From NCBI GenBank assembly GCA_005885555.1, contig VAWN01000097.1:1-41965 (forward strand): a stretch of 41,965 bases of DNA, written 5' to 3'. This DNA is from Actinomycetota bacterium (GTDB taxonomy: Bacteria; Actinomycetota; Actinomycetes; Mycobacteriales; Micromonosporaceae). The notes beneath the pieces are model-generated. The model made no database searches and was not told the DNA's origin. It worked only from the letters and a program-made list of their open reading frames with translations. Of this stretch, positions 1-7,572 are shown one piece after another. The position numbers were made by a program, and so were the translations under genes. How positions within the stretch are numbered: the stretch's first letter is position 1; every line of letters begins with the position of its first letter.

Positions 1-497
1 CTCTCCTTGATGTCGGCCAGCGCGCGGTGGGCCAGGCCCTTGGGTGGCTGGCCGTAGTAGGTGCGGGGGTACCAGCGGCGGCACAGCTCCTTGATCGAGG
101 ACACGTCGATCATGCGGTAGTGCAGGTGCGCGTCGAGTCGCGGCATGTCCCGGGCGAGGAACGCGCGGTCGGTGGCGATCGAGTTGCCGCACAGCGGTGC
201 CGCGCGGGGCTCGGGCACGTGTGTGGCCACGTACGACATGATCCGGTCCTCGGCCTCGTCGACGCCGATCGTCGAGACGCGTACCTGCTCGGTGAGCCCG
301 GACTTCTCGTGCATCTCGCGAACCACGTCGAACATGCCGTCAAGCAGCGCGTCCTCCGCGTGGATCACCACGTCGACGCCGTCACCGAGGACGTTCAGAT
401 CCGGGTCGGTGACCAGCGCCGCCACCTCGATGAGCGCGTCGCGACCGAGGTCGAGTCCGGTCATCTCACAATCGATCCACACCAGAAGATCACCCAC
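1..497 (-). CDS. orn: Oligoribonuclease (3' end cut by window edge)
   Basis: DEDDh 3'-5' exoribonuclease that degrades 2-5 nt RNAs and linear cyclic-di-nucleotide products in the cytoplasm. Reading the minus strand from GTG at 497 gives [20 protein letters not shown], with the DxE exonuclease motif I (D9, E11). Further on come [16 protein letters not shown] (motif II) and [19 protein letters not shown], all hallmarks of actinobacterial Orn. About 165 residues are present; the C-terminal part, including the end of the HxxxxxD motif (HRALADIKE at the edge), runs off the left end. The start is fixed by homology and by a TAGGCT -10 box (505-510) lying 7 nt upstream, so the mRNA is probably leaderless. 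It diverges from the GT87 gene across a 55-bp promoter region. Confidence 0.95.
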   Translation of the reverse strand, partial: MGDLLVWIDCEMTGLDLGRDALIEVAALVTDPDLNVLGDGVDVVIHAEDALLDGMFDVVREMHEKSGLTEQVRVSTIGVDEAEDRIMSYVATHVPEPRAAPLCGNSIATDRAFLARDMPRLDAHLHYRMIDVSSIKELCRRWYPRTYYGQPPKGLAHRALADIKE

Positions 498-504
498 GAC
501 TGAC

Positions 505-546
505 AGCCTAGCGTCACCGGGTGCGTCCGTAGCCGCACGATAGGGT
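505..546. promoter_or_regulatory. Divergent promoters of orn and the GT87 gene
   Basis: On the minus strand TAGGCT (510-505) ends 7 nt before the orn GTG (497). On the plus strand TAGGGT (541-546) ends 6 nt before the GTG at 553. Both fit a vegetative -10 box driving a leaderless transcript. I see no good -35 hexamer on either strand. Confidence 0.5.
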
Positions 547-552
547 GTCCCG

Positions 553-1764
553 GTGACCACGGCGCGGGAGGCGCCCACGCGGGCGGCGGCTCCGGGGCGG
601 GTGGCGGTCGTCGCCGCCGTGGTAGTCGCGGTCGGGATCGCTCATTACTGGTACGGCAACCGGCACAACTACTACGACCTGCGCATCTATTACGACGCGA
701 TCCGGTGGTGGGCGGCCAGGCATCCGCTGTACAGCTTCAGCCACCTCGATCCGATCCAGGGTCCGCTGGGCTTCACCTACCCGCCGTTCGCGGCGCTACT
801 GATGTATCCGATGGCGTGGGTACCGGTCGGTGTCGTCGTCACGGTCATGCTGCTGGCGAACCTGGCGGCGCTGGTGGTCACCACGGTCTGGCTGGTGGTA
901 CCGCTGGCCGACCGGCACGGCTGGCCGCGCTGGTTCGTCATCGGGCTGGCGCTGCCGCTGGTCACCACGCTGGAACCGATCCGCGAGACCATCACCTTCG
1001 GCCAGATCAACCTGCTGCTCGCCGTGCTCGTGGTGGGCGACCTGCTGTTTCTGGTACCGAAGCAGAGCCGCTGGGCAGGCGTCGGCGTGGGGCTGGCCAC
1101 GGCGATCAAGCTGACCCCGGCGATCTTCATCGTCTATCTGCTGGCCGCCCGGCGGTGGCGCGCGGCGATCACCGCGACGGTGACCGCGGCGGCGGCCACC
1201 CTGCTGGCGCTGGCGGTGGCGCCGGGCGAGTCGTGGCGGTACTGGACGTTCACCGTCTGGGACGCGAACAAGGTCGGTCACCTCGACCGGATCCCGAACC
1301 AGGCGCTGTGGGGCACGCTGTTGCGGCTCGCCGCGCCGCACCAGCCCAGCCGACTGGTGTGGCTGGCGCTGGTGGCGGTGGTCGCCGGGTACGGGATCTG
1401 GCGGGCGGCGCGGGCCGCGCGGGTCGGTGACGAGGTCGCCGGAATGACCATCGCCGGGCTGGTCGGGCTGCTCATCAGCCCGGTGTCCTGGCAGCACCAC
1501 CTGTACTGGTTCGTACCGGCGATCGTGGTACTCGTCGACGCCGCGGCCTCGCCCGGCCGGTACCGCGGCCGGTACGGCGCCTTCGCGGCCGGGATCTGGC
1601 TGACCGTGACCGTCGGCGTGATCGCGTTCTTCGACTACGGGCTCAGCTACCGGTTGCTGGACACCGTGCCCGGTTTCCTGATCAGCAACTGGTACGTCCT
1701 ACTCATGGTTGTTCTGATACCGCTTCTGCCCGTTCGGGTGTATCGTCCGGTTAACCCCTGGTAA
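553..1764 (+). CDS. GT87-family polyprenyl-phosphate-mannose-type glycosyltransferase (DUF2029), integral membrane
   Basis: 403 residues, mostly hydrophobic with about 9-10 membrane helices. Family features are an early acidic motif ([12 protein letters not shown], about residue 42), then [48 protein letters not shown] and [11 protein letters not shown]. This matches GT87 alpha-mannosyltransferases such as mycobacterial PimE, which use polyprenyl-phosphate-mannose on the outer face of the membrane. The acceptor here cannot be read from sequence: phosphatidylinositol mannosides or another glycolipid are possible. The GTG start sits 6 nt after a TAGGGT box, so it is probably leaderless. A strong hairpin follows the TAA stop. 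Confidence 0.85.
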   Translation: MTTAREAPTRAAAPGRVAVVAAVVVAVGIAHYWYGNRHNYYDLRIYYDAIRWWAARHPLYSFSHLDPIQGPLGFTYPPFAALLMYPMAWVPVGVVVTVMLLANLAALVVTTVWLVVPLADRHGWPRWFVIGLALPLVTTLEPIRETITFGQINLLLAVLVVGDLLFLVPKQSRWAGVGVGLATAIKLTPAIFIVYLLAARRWRAAITATVTAAAATLLALAVAPGESWRYWTFTVWDANKVGHLDRIPNQALWGTLLRLAAPHQPSRLVWLALVAVVAGYGIWRAARAARVGDEVAGMTIAGLVGLLISPVSWQHHLYWFVPAIVVLVDAAASPGRYRGRYGAFAAGIWLTVTVGVIAFFDYGLSYRLLDTVPGFLISNWYVLLMVVLIPLLPVRVYRPVNPW

Positions 1765-1797
1765 GTGGCCCCCCGCGATGCTGACGCGGGCGGCCAC
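1765..1797. terminator. Bidirectional terminator-like hairpin
   Basis: GTGGCC (1765-1770) pairs with GGCCAC (1792-1797) and CCCGCG (1772-1777) with CGCGGG (1785-1790). The two stems are separated by a single C:C mismatch and the loop is 7 nt. The hairpin lies between the convergent stops at 1764 and 1822. There is no T tract, as is usual in high-GC actinomycetes. Confidence 0.6.
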
Positions 1798-1821
1798 CTG
1801 GTCTCAGCAGTCTGCCCGGTC

Positions 1822-3075
1822 TCAGCGGTCGCCGGGGATCGGCGGCCACACGAACGACGGCGTGATCGTCGGCGGTGGCGAGGTGAACGATCGGTACATG
1901 CCGGGCTGGCCGGTGGCGACGGGTACCGGGGTCGGACCGTTCCAGAACGGCATGTCCGGCGCGGGTACCACGCCGACCGCGGGCGCGACGACCACTCCCC
2001 CGCTCATCAGCGAGGCCGGGCTGACCGGGGCGGGCGGGGCGGGCGGCGCGCCGACCCGGTCGGGTTCGACCAGCCAGGCCGGCGGCTCGACGGCCGGGCT
2101 GGCCGGCTCGATCGCGGCGTGCTGGTGCACCGCCGGCTGGGCAGCGGCGTGCTGGTGCACCGCCGACTGGGCGGCGGCGTGCTGGTGCGGCGCCGGCTCA
2201 GCGGGCTGCCGCGCCGGCTCGACGGCGGTGCTGGACTGCTGCCCCGGTCCCGACCCCGGAGCCGGTCCGGAATCGGGTGGCGGGTCGGCGTCGGGCGCCG
2301 GATCGAGGATGTCCAGCGAATCCGGGGCGCCGCCCAGCGCCGCGGCCAGTGGTTCGGTCGAGATACCCAGCCGGGCCGCGATCTCCGGTACCTGGCTGGG
2401 CTCGACGACGTAGACGATCTCGCGGTGCCGGCGCGGCCAGAAGAGCAGCACCATGCCGATGAGGAAGGCCACGGTACCGAGGATGAGCAGGCCGTATGTC
2501 GTCGGGTCGAGCCAGCGCGGGGTCATCGCGGCGGTCGCGTCGACCTGGCCGACCGACCCGCCGGCCGGGCTCATCACGACCAGGGCGAGGTGCTCGCCGC
2601 GCAGGTTGGACGGCGACCAGAACAGCGTGCCCGAGGTGCTCGACACCAGCCAGAAGGTCTGGTCGATGGGCGGCGCGGGCGGTTGGGTACCGGCGACCGG
2701 GGACACCGCGACCGGCAGCCCGCCGCGCGCCAACCGGACCTGGGTGACCGCGGCGTAGGGCACACCGGTGAGGTACCGCTCGACGGCCGGCCGCGGTGCG
2801 AGGCCGAGGAAGGCGGAACCCCCGCCGGTCCGGGCGGTGAACCGCAGCGTGGTCTGCCCGCCGCGGACGAACGGCGCTTCACGGTGCAGGAGGGCGTCGA
2901 CGTCGGGTACCACGACGGCGTACCCGGACGCCTTGACCGGCGCGAGCGGCGCGGTGAACGACCCGTCGTCGGCCCGGTGCTGCATGGCCGCCCACAGCGC
3001 GACGCCACCGAGCAGCAGCGGGAGGGCGACCAGGACGGCGACGACACCGAGCAGCACACGCACGACACGAATCAC
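1822..3075 (-). CDS. Two-helix membrane protein with extracytoplasmic domain and Pro/Ala-rich cytoplasmic tail, function unknown
   Basis: 417 residues. An N-terminal helix (about residues 5-27) is followed by about 170 residues with no family I recognise. A second helix (about 205-227) ends in FWPRRHRE, then VVEPSQVPEIAARLGI, then a roughly 170-residue Pro/Ala/Val-rich low-complexity tail containing three 10-residue repeats of the form xHQHAAxxxA. By topology the folded domain is outside and the tail inside. The GTG at 3075 is chosen over the much longer in-frame extension (to 4191), which would run through lysX: a near-consensus TATCAT (3087-3082) ends 6 nt upstream of it. It lies 29 nt downstream of the lysX stop on the same strand. 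Confidence 0.7.
   Translation of the reverse strand: MIRVVRVLLGVVAVLVALPLLLGGVALWAAMQHRADDGSFTAPLAPVKASGYAVVVPDVDALLHREAPFVRGGQTTLRFTARTGGGSAFLGLAPRPAVERYLTGVPYAAVTQVRLARGGLPVAVSPVAGTQPPAPPIDQTFWLVSSTSGTLFWSPSNLRGEHLALVVMSPAGGSVGQVDATAAMTPRWLDPTTYGLLILGTVAFLIGMVLLFWPRRHREIVYVVEPSQVPEIAARLGISTEPLAAALGGAPDSLDILDPAPDADPPPDSGPAPGSGPGQQSSTAVEPARQPAEPAPHQHAAAQSAVHQHAAAQPAVHQHAAIEPASPAVEPPAWLVEPDRVGAPPAPPAPVSPASLMSGGVVVAPAVGVVPAPDMPFWNGPTPVPVATGQPGMYRSFTSPPPTITPSFVWPPIPGDR
2111..2200 (-). repeat. Three-copy 30-bp in-frame repeat in the tail of the two-helix protein
   Basis: Units 2111-2140, 2141-2170 and 2171-2200 are nearly identical at DNA level (shared core GCGGCGTGCTGGTGC on the plus strand). 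They encode xHQHAA decapeptides, giving a local cluster of six His residues. This looks like recent slippage or duplication in a low-complexity region. Confidence 0.85.
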
Positions 3076-3081
3076 GCGATG

Positions 3082-3087
3082 ATGATA
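3082..3087 (-). promoter_or_regulatory. -10 box of the two-helix membrane protein gene
   Basis: TATCAT on the minus strand (3087 to 3082) ends 6 nt before the GTG at 3075. It lies between the lysX stop and this gene and predicts an independent leaderless transcript in addition to any read-through from lysX. Confidence 0.45.
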
Positions 3088-3104
3088 CGCACCAAAAGGG
3101 TGAT

Positions 3105-6100
3105 TTACGGTGAAGCCGGGCCGGCGCCGCTCGGGCGGACCAGCGGGAACGGCAGCGTCTCCCGGATCGACCGGCCGGTCAGCAGCATGACCAGCCGGTC
3201 GACGCCGAGGCCGAGCCCGCCGGTCGGCGGCATCGCGTACTCCAGCGCCTGCAGGAAGTCCTCGTCCAGCTCCATCGCCTCCGGATCGCCACCGGCGGCG
3301 CGCAGCGACTGCTCGGTGAGCCGGCGGCGTTGCTCCACGGGATCGATCAGCTCGGTGTATGCGGTGCCCAGCTCGGTGCCGAACGCGACCAGGTCCCAGC
3401 GCTCGGCCAGTCGCGGATCCTTGCGGTGCGCGCGGGTCAGCGGGGACACCTCGGTCGGGAAGTCGGTGTAGAACGTCGGCGTCACCGTCGCCGCCTCCAC
3501 CAGCCGCTCGTACAGCTCCAGCAGCACGTGGCCGCGGTCCCAGGCCGGGTTCAGCGGTACCCGTGCCCGCGCCGCCAGCGCCCGCAACTCCTCGACGGGG
3601 GTGTCCGGCGTGACCGGCTCGCCCAGGGCCCGGGCCACCGCGTCGTGGACGGTCACCACCGGCCACTCGGTGGAAAGCGGTACCTCGATGCCGTCGCGCC
3701 GGGCGACCGGCCGGCCGTATGCGGCGCGGGCCGCCTCGATGATCAGTTCCCGGGCCAGCTCGCGCATGGTGGTGTAGTCGCCGTAGGACCGGTAAGCCTC
3801 CAGCATCGTGAACTCGGGATTGTGTGTGGCGTCGGCGCCCTCGTTGCGGAACGTCCGGCCCAGCTCGAACACCTTGGCGACGCCGCCGACGGCCAGCCGC
3901 TTGAGGTACAGCTCCGGCGCGATGCGCAGGTACAGGCGCAGGTCGTAGGCGTTGCTGCGGGTGACGAACGGGCGGGCGTTGGCGCCGCCGTGCACCGCCT
4001 GCAGGATCGGGGTCTCCACTTCCAGGTACCCGCGGTCGACCAGTGTCGTGCGCAGCGCATGCAGTACCGCGCCGCGCAGCCGCAACAGCTCCCGCGACCG
4101 GGCGTCGACGATGAGGTCGAGGTACCGCTGGCGCACCCGCGCCTCCGCATCGGCGAGGCCGCGGTGCTTGTCCGGCAACGGATGCAGGCATTTGGCGGCC
4201 AGCTCCCAGGAGGCGGCGAGCACCGACACCTCACCGCGCCTGGAGGTGACGACCTCGCCGGTGACGCTCACGTGGTCGCCGAGGTCCACAGTGGACTTCC
4301 AGGCGGCGAGCGCGCGGGCGCCCACGCCGTCTTCGGTCACCATCACCTGAAGGTCGCCGGACCAGTCCCGTACCGTGGCGAAGCACAGCCGGCCGTGGTT
4401 GCGCAGCAGCACGACCCGGCCGGCCACGCTCACCTCGTCACCGGTGCGGCTGTCCGGAGCCAGGCCGGCGTGCGCGGCGGCGACGGCGGCGCAGTCGTGG
4501 GTGTGCGGCACCGCGGGCGGGTACGGGTCGACGCCGCCGGCCCGCAGTGCGTCCACTTTGGACAGTCGCACCCGGACCTGCTCGGGCCGGGCGGGTTCGG
4601 TCTCCGGCTCACGGGCCGCCGGCGGCAGCGGTGGCGGCAGCACCGTGGGTACCCGCACCGGCGGCGCAGCAAGACCGCGCCGGAGCAGGGTCGGCAGGCT
4701 CGGTACGACGACGAACCCCTCGGCGATGCCGGACGCGAGCGCCACCTTGGCCAGATCGTGGACGTCCTCGTAGCACAGGAACCGGGGTACCCACTCCGGC
4801 CGGTACTTGACGTTGGACCGGTACAGCGACTCCAGCTGGAACCAGCGGGAGAAGAACAGCAACAGCTTGCGCCACAGGCGCAGCACCGGACCGGCCCCGA
4901 TCCGGCCGCCCTCCTCGAAGACCGAGCGGAACACCGCGAAGTTCAGCGAAATCCGTTCCACGCCGAGCTTCGGGGCCGCCTCGACCAGACCCGCGACCAT
5001 GAACTCCATCAGGCCGTTGTCGGAGTCCCGGTCGCGGCGCATCAGGTCCAGCGACAGACCGGTGGTACCCCACGGGGTGAACGACAGCACCGCGGCCTCG
5101 TGGCCGTCCGGGCCGAGCGCCTCGACGAGCACGCACCGACCGTCGGCCGGATCGCCGAGCCGGCCCAGCGCCATCGAGAAGCCGCGCTCGGTCTCGGTGT
5201 CCCGCCAGCGGGCGGCCAGCTCGATGATGTGGCCCATCTCCACCGGCGAGATCTCCGCGTGCCGGCGGATCCGGACGGTGTACCCGGCGCGCTGCACCCG
5301 GTTGACCGCCTGCCGTACCGGTCGCATCTCCCGGCCGTCGAGGCTGAACTCGCGCACGTGCAGGATCGCCTCGTCGCCCAGTTCGATCACGCGCAGCCCG
5401 GCCCGGGCATACGCGGTGGCGCCCTCCTCGCTGGCGCCCATCACGGCCGGCGTCCACGCGTACGCCAGGGCGATGTCCAGCCAGGCGCGGATCGCCGGCC
5501 CCCACGCCTCCGGATCGCCGATCGGGTCGCCGCTGGCGAGCGTGACGCCGTTGACGACGCGGTACGTGATGGCCGCCTTGCCGCTCGGCGAGAAGATCAC
5601 CGCCTTGTCCCGCCGGGTGGCGAAGTAGCCCAGCGAGTCCCGTTCGCCGTAGGCGGCCAGCAGTCCCCGGATGCGCTCCTCCTCGGCCCGGCTCAGCGCC
5701 GCCGTCTGCCGCTGCGAGCGCAGCAGCACCCCCACCGCGACGAACAGCGCGATGCCACCGAAGAGCCCCAGCAGCAGGTTGACCCAGCCGGGGGCGAACC
5801 CGATCCGGTTGAAGTGGAACGCGAACGCGCCGCCGAGTACCCGTTCCGCCACATACGGCAGCCGGCCGTCCCGGTCGACGTTGCCGGGGAACGCCTCGAC
5901 CAGGCCCCACCCGATCGCGGTGAACAGGACCAGCAGCGCGGCCAGGACCGACAGCGCCTGCCGCAGGCTGCCCCGCTGCACCCGGGCGTAGAACTCCCGC
6001 CGGGACAGCGCCAGCACGATCAGCACGCCGAGCGTGATGACCAGGTTGCCGGCCACGATCTCCCTGGCCCACCACGGCGGCGGTTCGCCGAAGTCGGCCG

Positions 6101-6467
6101 GCGCCATCAGGAACAGCGCGGAGAGCAGCAGCGCGTCGTACCCGAGTTGCAGGATGAAGTAGCTGACCAGGAACACATGCGCGACCCGCTTGCGCCGGTG
6201 CACGCCGGCGGCGAGCACGACGACCAGGGCGGCGTAGCCGAGGTTGGCCGGGGCCGGCAGCAGCAGGCCGTTGACCAGCATCCGGACCGGCTGGGTACGC
6301 TGGCCGGCCGCCTCGCTCACCGCGGCCATCGCGCACAGCACGCCCAGGACGGTGAGGGCGACGGCAAAGACCGTCGGCACCCGGGCGCGCCAGCCACCGG
6401 TGGGCCGGCGCCGTGGCGCAGTCGGCGCGCCGCGGTCCACAACGCCCACCGGGGTACCGGTCACCAC
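3105..6467 (-). CDS. lysX: Bifunctional lysylphosphatidylglycerol synthetase / lysyl-tRNA synthetase
   Basis: Charges a tRNA-Lys and transfers the lysine to phosphatidylglycerol, lowering envelope charge and protecting against cationic peptides. The 1120 residues divide into an N-terminal MprF-like membrane part (about 1-250, six or so helices), a soluble DUF2156 transferase domain (about 270-600), a linker, an OB-fold anticodon domain (about 680-740, VSVAGRVVLLRNHGRLCFATV) and a class II lysyl-tRNA synthetase core. The core has motif 2 (FELGRTFRNEGADATHNPEF, about 870) and motif 3 (GLGLGVDRLVMLLTG, about 1085). The length equals mycobacterial LysX. The start is GTG at 6467 or the adjacent GTG at 6464; the GGGGAG upstream is better spaced for the latter. 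Probably not the only lysyl-tRNA synthetase of the cell. Confidence 0.95.
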   Translation of the reverse strand: MVTGTPVGVVDRGAPTAPRRRPTGGWRARVPTVFAVALTVLGVLCAMAAVSEAAGQRTQPVRMLVNGLLLPAPANLGYAALVVVLAAGVHRRKRVAHVFLVSYFILQLGYDALLLSALFLMAPADFGEPPPWWAREIVAGNLVITLGVLIVLALSRREFYARVQRGSLRQALSVLAALLVLFTAIGWGLVEAFPGNVDRDGRLPYVAERVLGGAFAFHFNRIGFAPGWVNLLLGLFGGIALFVAVGVLLRSQRQTAALSRAEEERIRGLLAAYGERDSLGYFATRRDKAVIFSPSGKAAITYRVVNGVTLASGDPIGDPEAWGPAIRAWLDIALAYAWTPAVMGASEEGATAYARAGLRVIELGDEAILHVREFSLDGREMRPVRQAVNRVQRAGYTVRIRRHAEISPVEMGHIIELAARWRDTETERGFSMALGRLGDPADGRCVLVEALGPDGHEAAVLSFTPWGTTGLSLDLMRRDRDSDNGLMEFMVAGLVEAAPKLGVERISLNFAVFRSVFEEGGRIGAGPVLRLWRKLLLFFSRWFQLESLYRSNVKYRPEWVPRFLCYEDVHDLAKVALASGIAEGFVVVPSLPTLLRRGLAAPPVRVPTVLPPPLPPAAREPETEPARPEQVRVRLSKVDALRAGGVDPYPPAVPHTHDCAAVAAAHAGLAPDSRTGDEVSVAGRVVLLRNHGRLCFATVRDWSGDLQVMVTEDGVGARALAAWKSTVDLGDHVSVTGEVVTSRRGEVSVLAASWELAAKCLHPLPDKHRGLADAEARVRQRYLDLIVDARSRELLRLRGAVLHALRTTLVDRGYLEVETPILQAVHGGANARPFVTRSNAYDLRLYLRIAPELYLKRLAVGGVAKVFELGRTFRNEGADATHNPEFTMLEAYRSYGDYTTMRELARELIIEAARAAYGRPVARRDGIEVPLSTEWPVVTVHDAVARALGEPVTPDTPVEELRALAARARVPLNPAWDRGHVLLELYERLVEAATVTPTFYTDFPTEVSPLTRAHRKDPRLAERWDLVAFGTELGTAYTELIDPVEQRRRLTEQSLRAAGGDPEAMELDEDFLQALEYAMPPTGGLGLGVDRLVMLLTGRSIRETLPFPLVRPSGAGPASP

Positions 6468-6845
6468 ACGCTCCCCTCTTCCGAGGATCTGACCGTACCC
6501 GAAGGGGAGGCACGTGAATCGATCTGCCGGACGGACGGTGTCGGGCCGGCATACGATGATCTTGCCACTGTGAGCAGGGGTTGTCCCCCGGGCGCCGGGG
6601 CCAGTCCGACGCCCGGGGGCTGTGATGTTGGCGCTCGCTCCGCTCGCGCGTGCCCCGGCCTCTTCAGGCGCCTTCTTCCCTCGGGTCCGCGGCCGACTGC
6701 GTCGGCGCGGGCCCTCAGTCCAGAAGGCGCCCGGCCCGGGGCTTAGGCGCGGACTGCGCCGCGCCCCGGGGGTTACGGCGCGGGCTAAGCCGCGCCCCGG
6801 GGGTTACGGCGCGGGCTACGCCGCGCCCAGGGGTTACCGCGAGGG
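6468..6845. other. 378-bp non-coding spacer between lysX and the ycnI-like gene
   Basis: No convincing gene. It contains the lysX leader (Shine-Dalgarno GGGGAG near 6473), a perfect 10-bp inverted repeat (6585-6594 with 6610-6619), an iterated GCTCGCTCCGCTCGC-type stretch (about 6633-6648) and a tandem 31-bp repeat array ending in the 3' end of the ycnI-like gene. Open frames crossing it are composition artefacts. Confidence 0.7.
6585..6619. terminator. Perfect inverted repeat, terminator-like
   Basis: CCCCCGGGCG (6585-6594) and CGCCCGGGGG (6610-6619) form a 10-bp GC-only stem with a 15-nt loop. Its position between two same-strand genes fits termination of the copper operon before lysX, or an attenuating hairpin in the lysX leader. 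Confidence 0.45.
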
Positions 6846-6859
6846 CTACGCCGTCGGGG
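6746..6859. repeat. Tandem array of about four 31-bp hairpin units
   Basis: Units start at 6746, 6777 and 6808 (31, 31 and 30 bp), with a degenerate fourth at 6838. Each unit contains GGCGCGG-N6-CCGCGCC (7-bp stem, 6-nt loop) followed by a GGGGGTTAC-like spacer. The stop codon of the ycnI-like gene (6846-6848) lies inside the degenerate fourth unit. Stem bases are kept while loop bases vary (ACTG, CTAA, CTAC), as expected if the hairpin is the conserved element. Confidence 0.8.
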
Positions 6860-7559
6860 GCGACGGGCGGCGGGTGCGGATCAGGGCCAGGGCGCCGAGG
6901 ATCAGGCCGAGCAGGCCGAGGATCGCGCCGGTGATGGCGAACGTGCGGGCGGTACCGTCGCCGGTGGCCTTGGCGGCGACCGGCGCCACGGACACCGCGG
7001 ACGGCGAGGCGTCGACGCCGGCCTTGGTCAGGTTCAGTACCGGGGCCGGGTGCTCCGGTTCGGTACCGTTCGCTGCCGGCTCGTCGATCCAGCGCACGAC
7101 GTTGCCGTCGGAGTAGGTCTGCAGCGTCTTGAAGACGAGCCTGTCGGTGTCCGGCAGCGCGCCGAGCGCCACCGGGAACTCCAGGAACTGGCCGGGTTTG
7201 ATGGCGGTGTCGGGCGAGTTCGCCGTCCACGTCACCTTGCTCACGATCTCGCTGACCTCACCGTCGTCGGTCTTGATCGGGGTACTCAGCTTGGTCGTGT
7301 CGACCGAGACCGTCCAGCCGGCGACCGGCGTGGTGGCCACCGAGGGGACCGGCTTGTCGGTGGGGAACGCGACCTCCACCTTGGTGGTGGAGGCGGTGTC
7401 GCTCTCGGTCGGCACCAGGAACGCGATCCGCGCGTCGCCACCGGGCTGCGCCGGGCCGCCCTGGATGGTGACGTGGGCGCTCGCCGCCGACCCGAAGCCG
7501 AGTACCGCGACGGCCGTCACCGCACCGGCGACGAGTACGGCACGCCAGGTCTTCCCCAT
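6846..7559 (-). CDS. YcnI-family copper-binding membrane-anchored protein (DUF1775)
   Basis: 237 residues. A signal peptide ends in GSAASA, leaving a mature N-terminal His (HVTIQGG). A DUF1775 beta-sandwich follows (GDARIAFLVPTES, TTPVAGWTV, KPGQFLEFPVALGALP), then a C-terminal helix and an RTRRP anchor. In the Bacillus YcnI family the mature N-terminal His forms a mono-histidine brace that binds Cu(II) outside the membrane. ATG 7559 is preferred because AAAGG lies 6 nt upstream; ATG 7565 in frame would overlap that site. It lies 13 nt downstream of the CopC-CopD gene, in the ycnI-copC-copD order common in actinobacteria. Periplasmic-side copper chaperone or delivery is the likely role. Confidence 0.85.
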   Translation of the reverse strand: MGKTWRAVLVAGAVTAVAVLGFGSAASAHVTIQGGPAQPGGDARIAFLVPTESDTASTTKVEVAFPTDKPVPSVATTPVAGWTVSVDTTKLSTPIKTDDGEVSEIVSKVTWTANSPDTAIKPGQFLEFPVALGALPDTDRLVFKTLQTYSDGNVVRWIDEPAANGTEPEHPAPVLNLTKAGVDASPSAVSVAPVAAKATGDGTARTFAITGAILGLLGLILGALALIRTRRPSPPTA

Positions 7560-7572
7560 GATCATCCTTTCG

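Noticed and set aside
1822-4191. A 789-residue protein joining the two-helix protein to a region inside lysX
   Set aside because: The first 370 residues are lysX in another frame. A TATCAT box and the membrane-helix start place the real start at 3075.
3330-6746. 1138-codon open frame on the plus strand opposite lysX
   Set aside because: Antisense shadow of lysX in a GC-rich sequence: Arg/Gly/Gln-rich, no domain, while the minus strand matches LysX along its whole length.
6746-6859. CRISPR array
   Set aside because: The units are directly abutting hairpins without unique spacers, and there are no cas genes in the window.
6622-7116. Plus-strand 164-residue repeat protein across the tandem hairpin array
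   Set aside because: The frame is made by the non-coding 31-bp repeat and then runs antisense to ycnI. There is no start signal or family.
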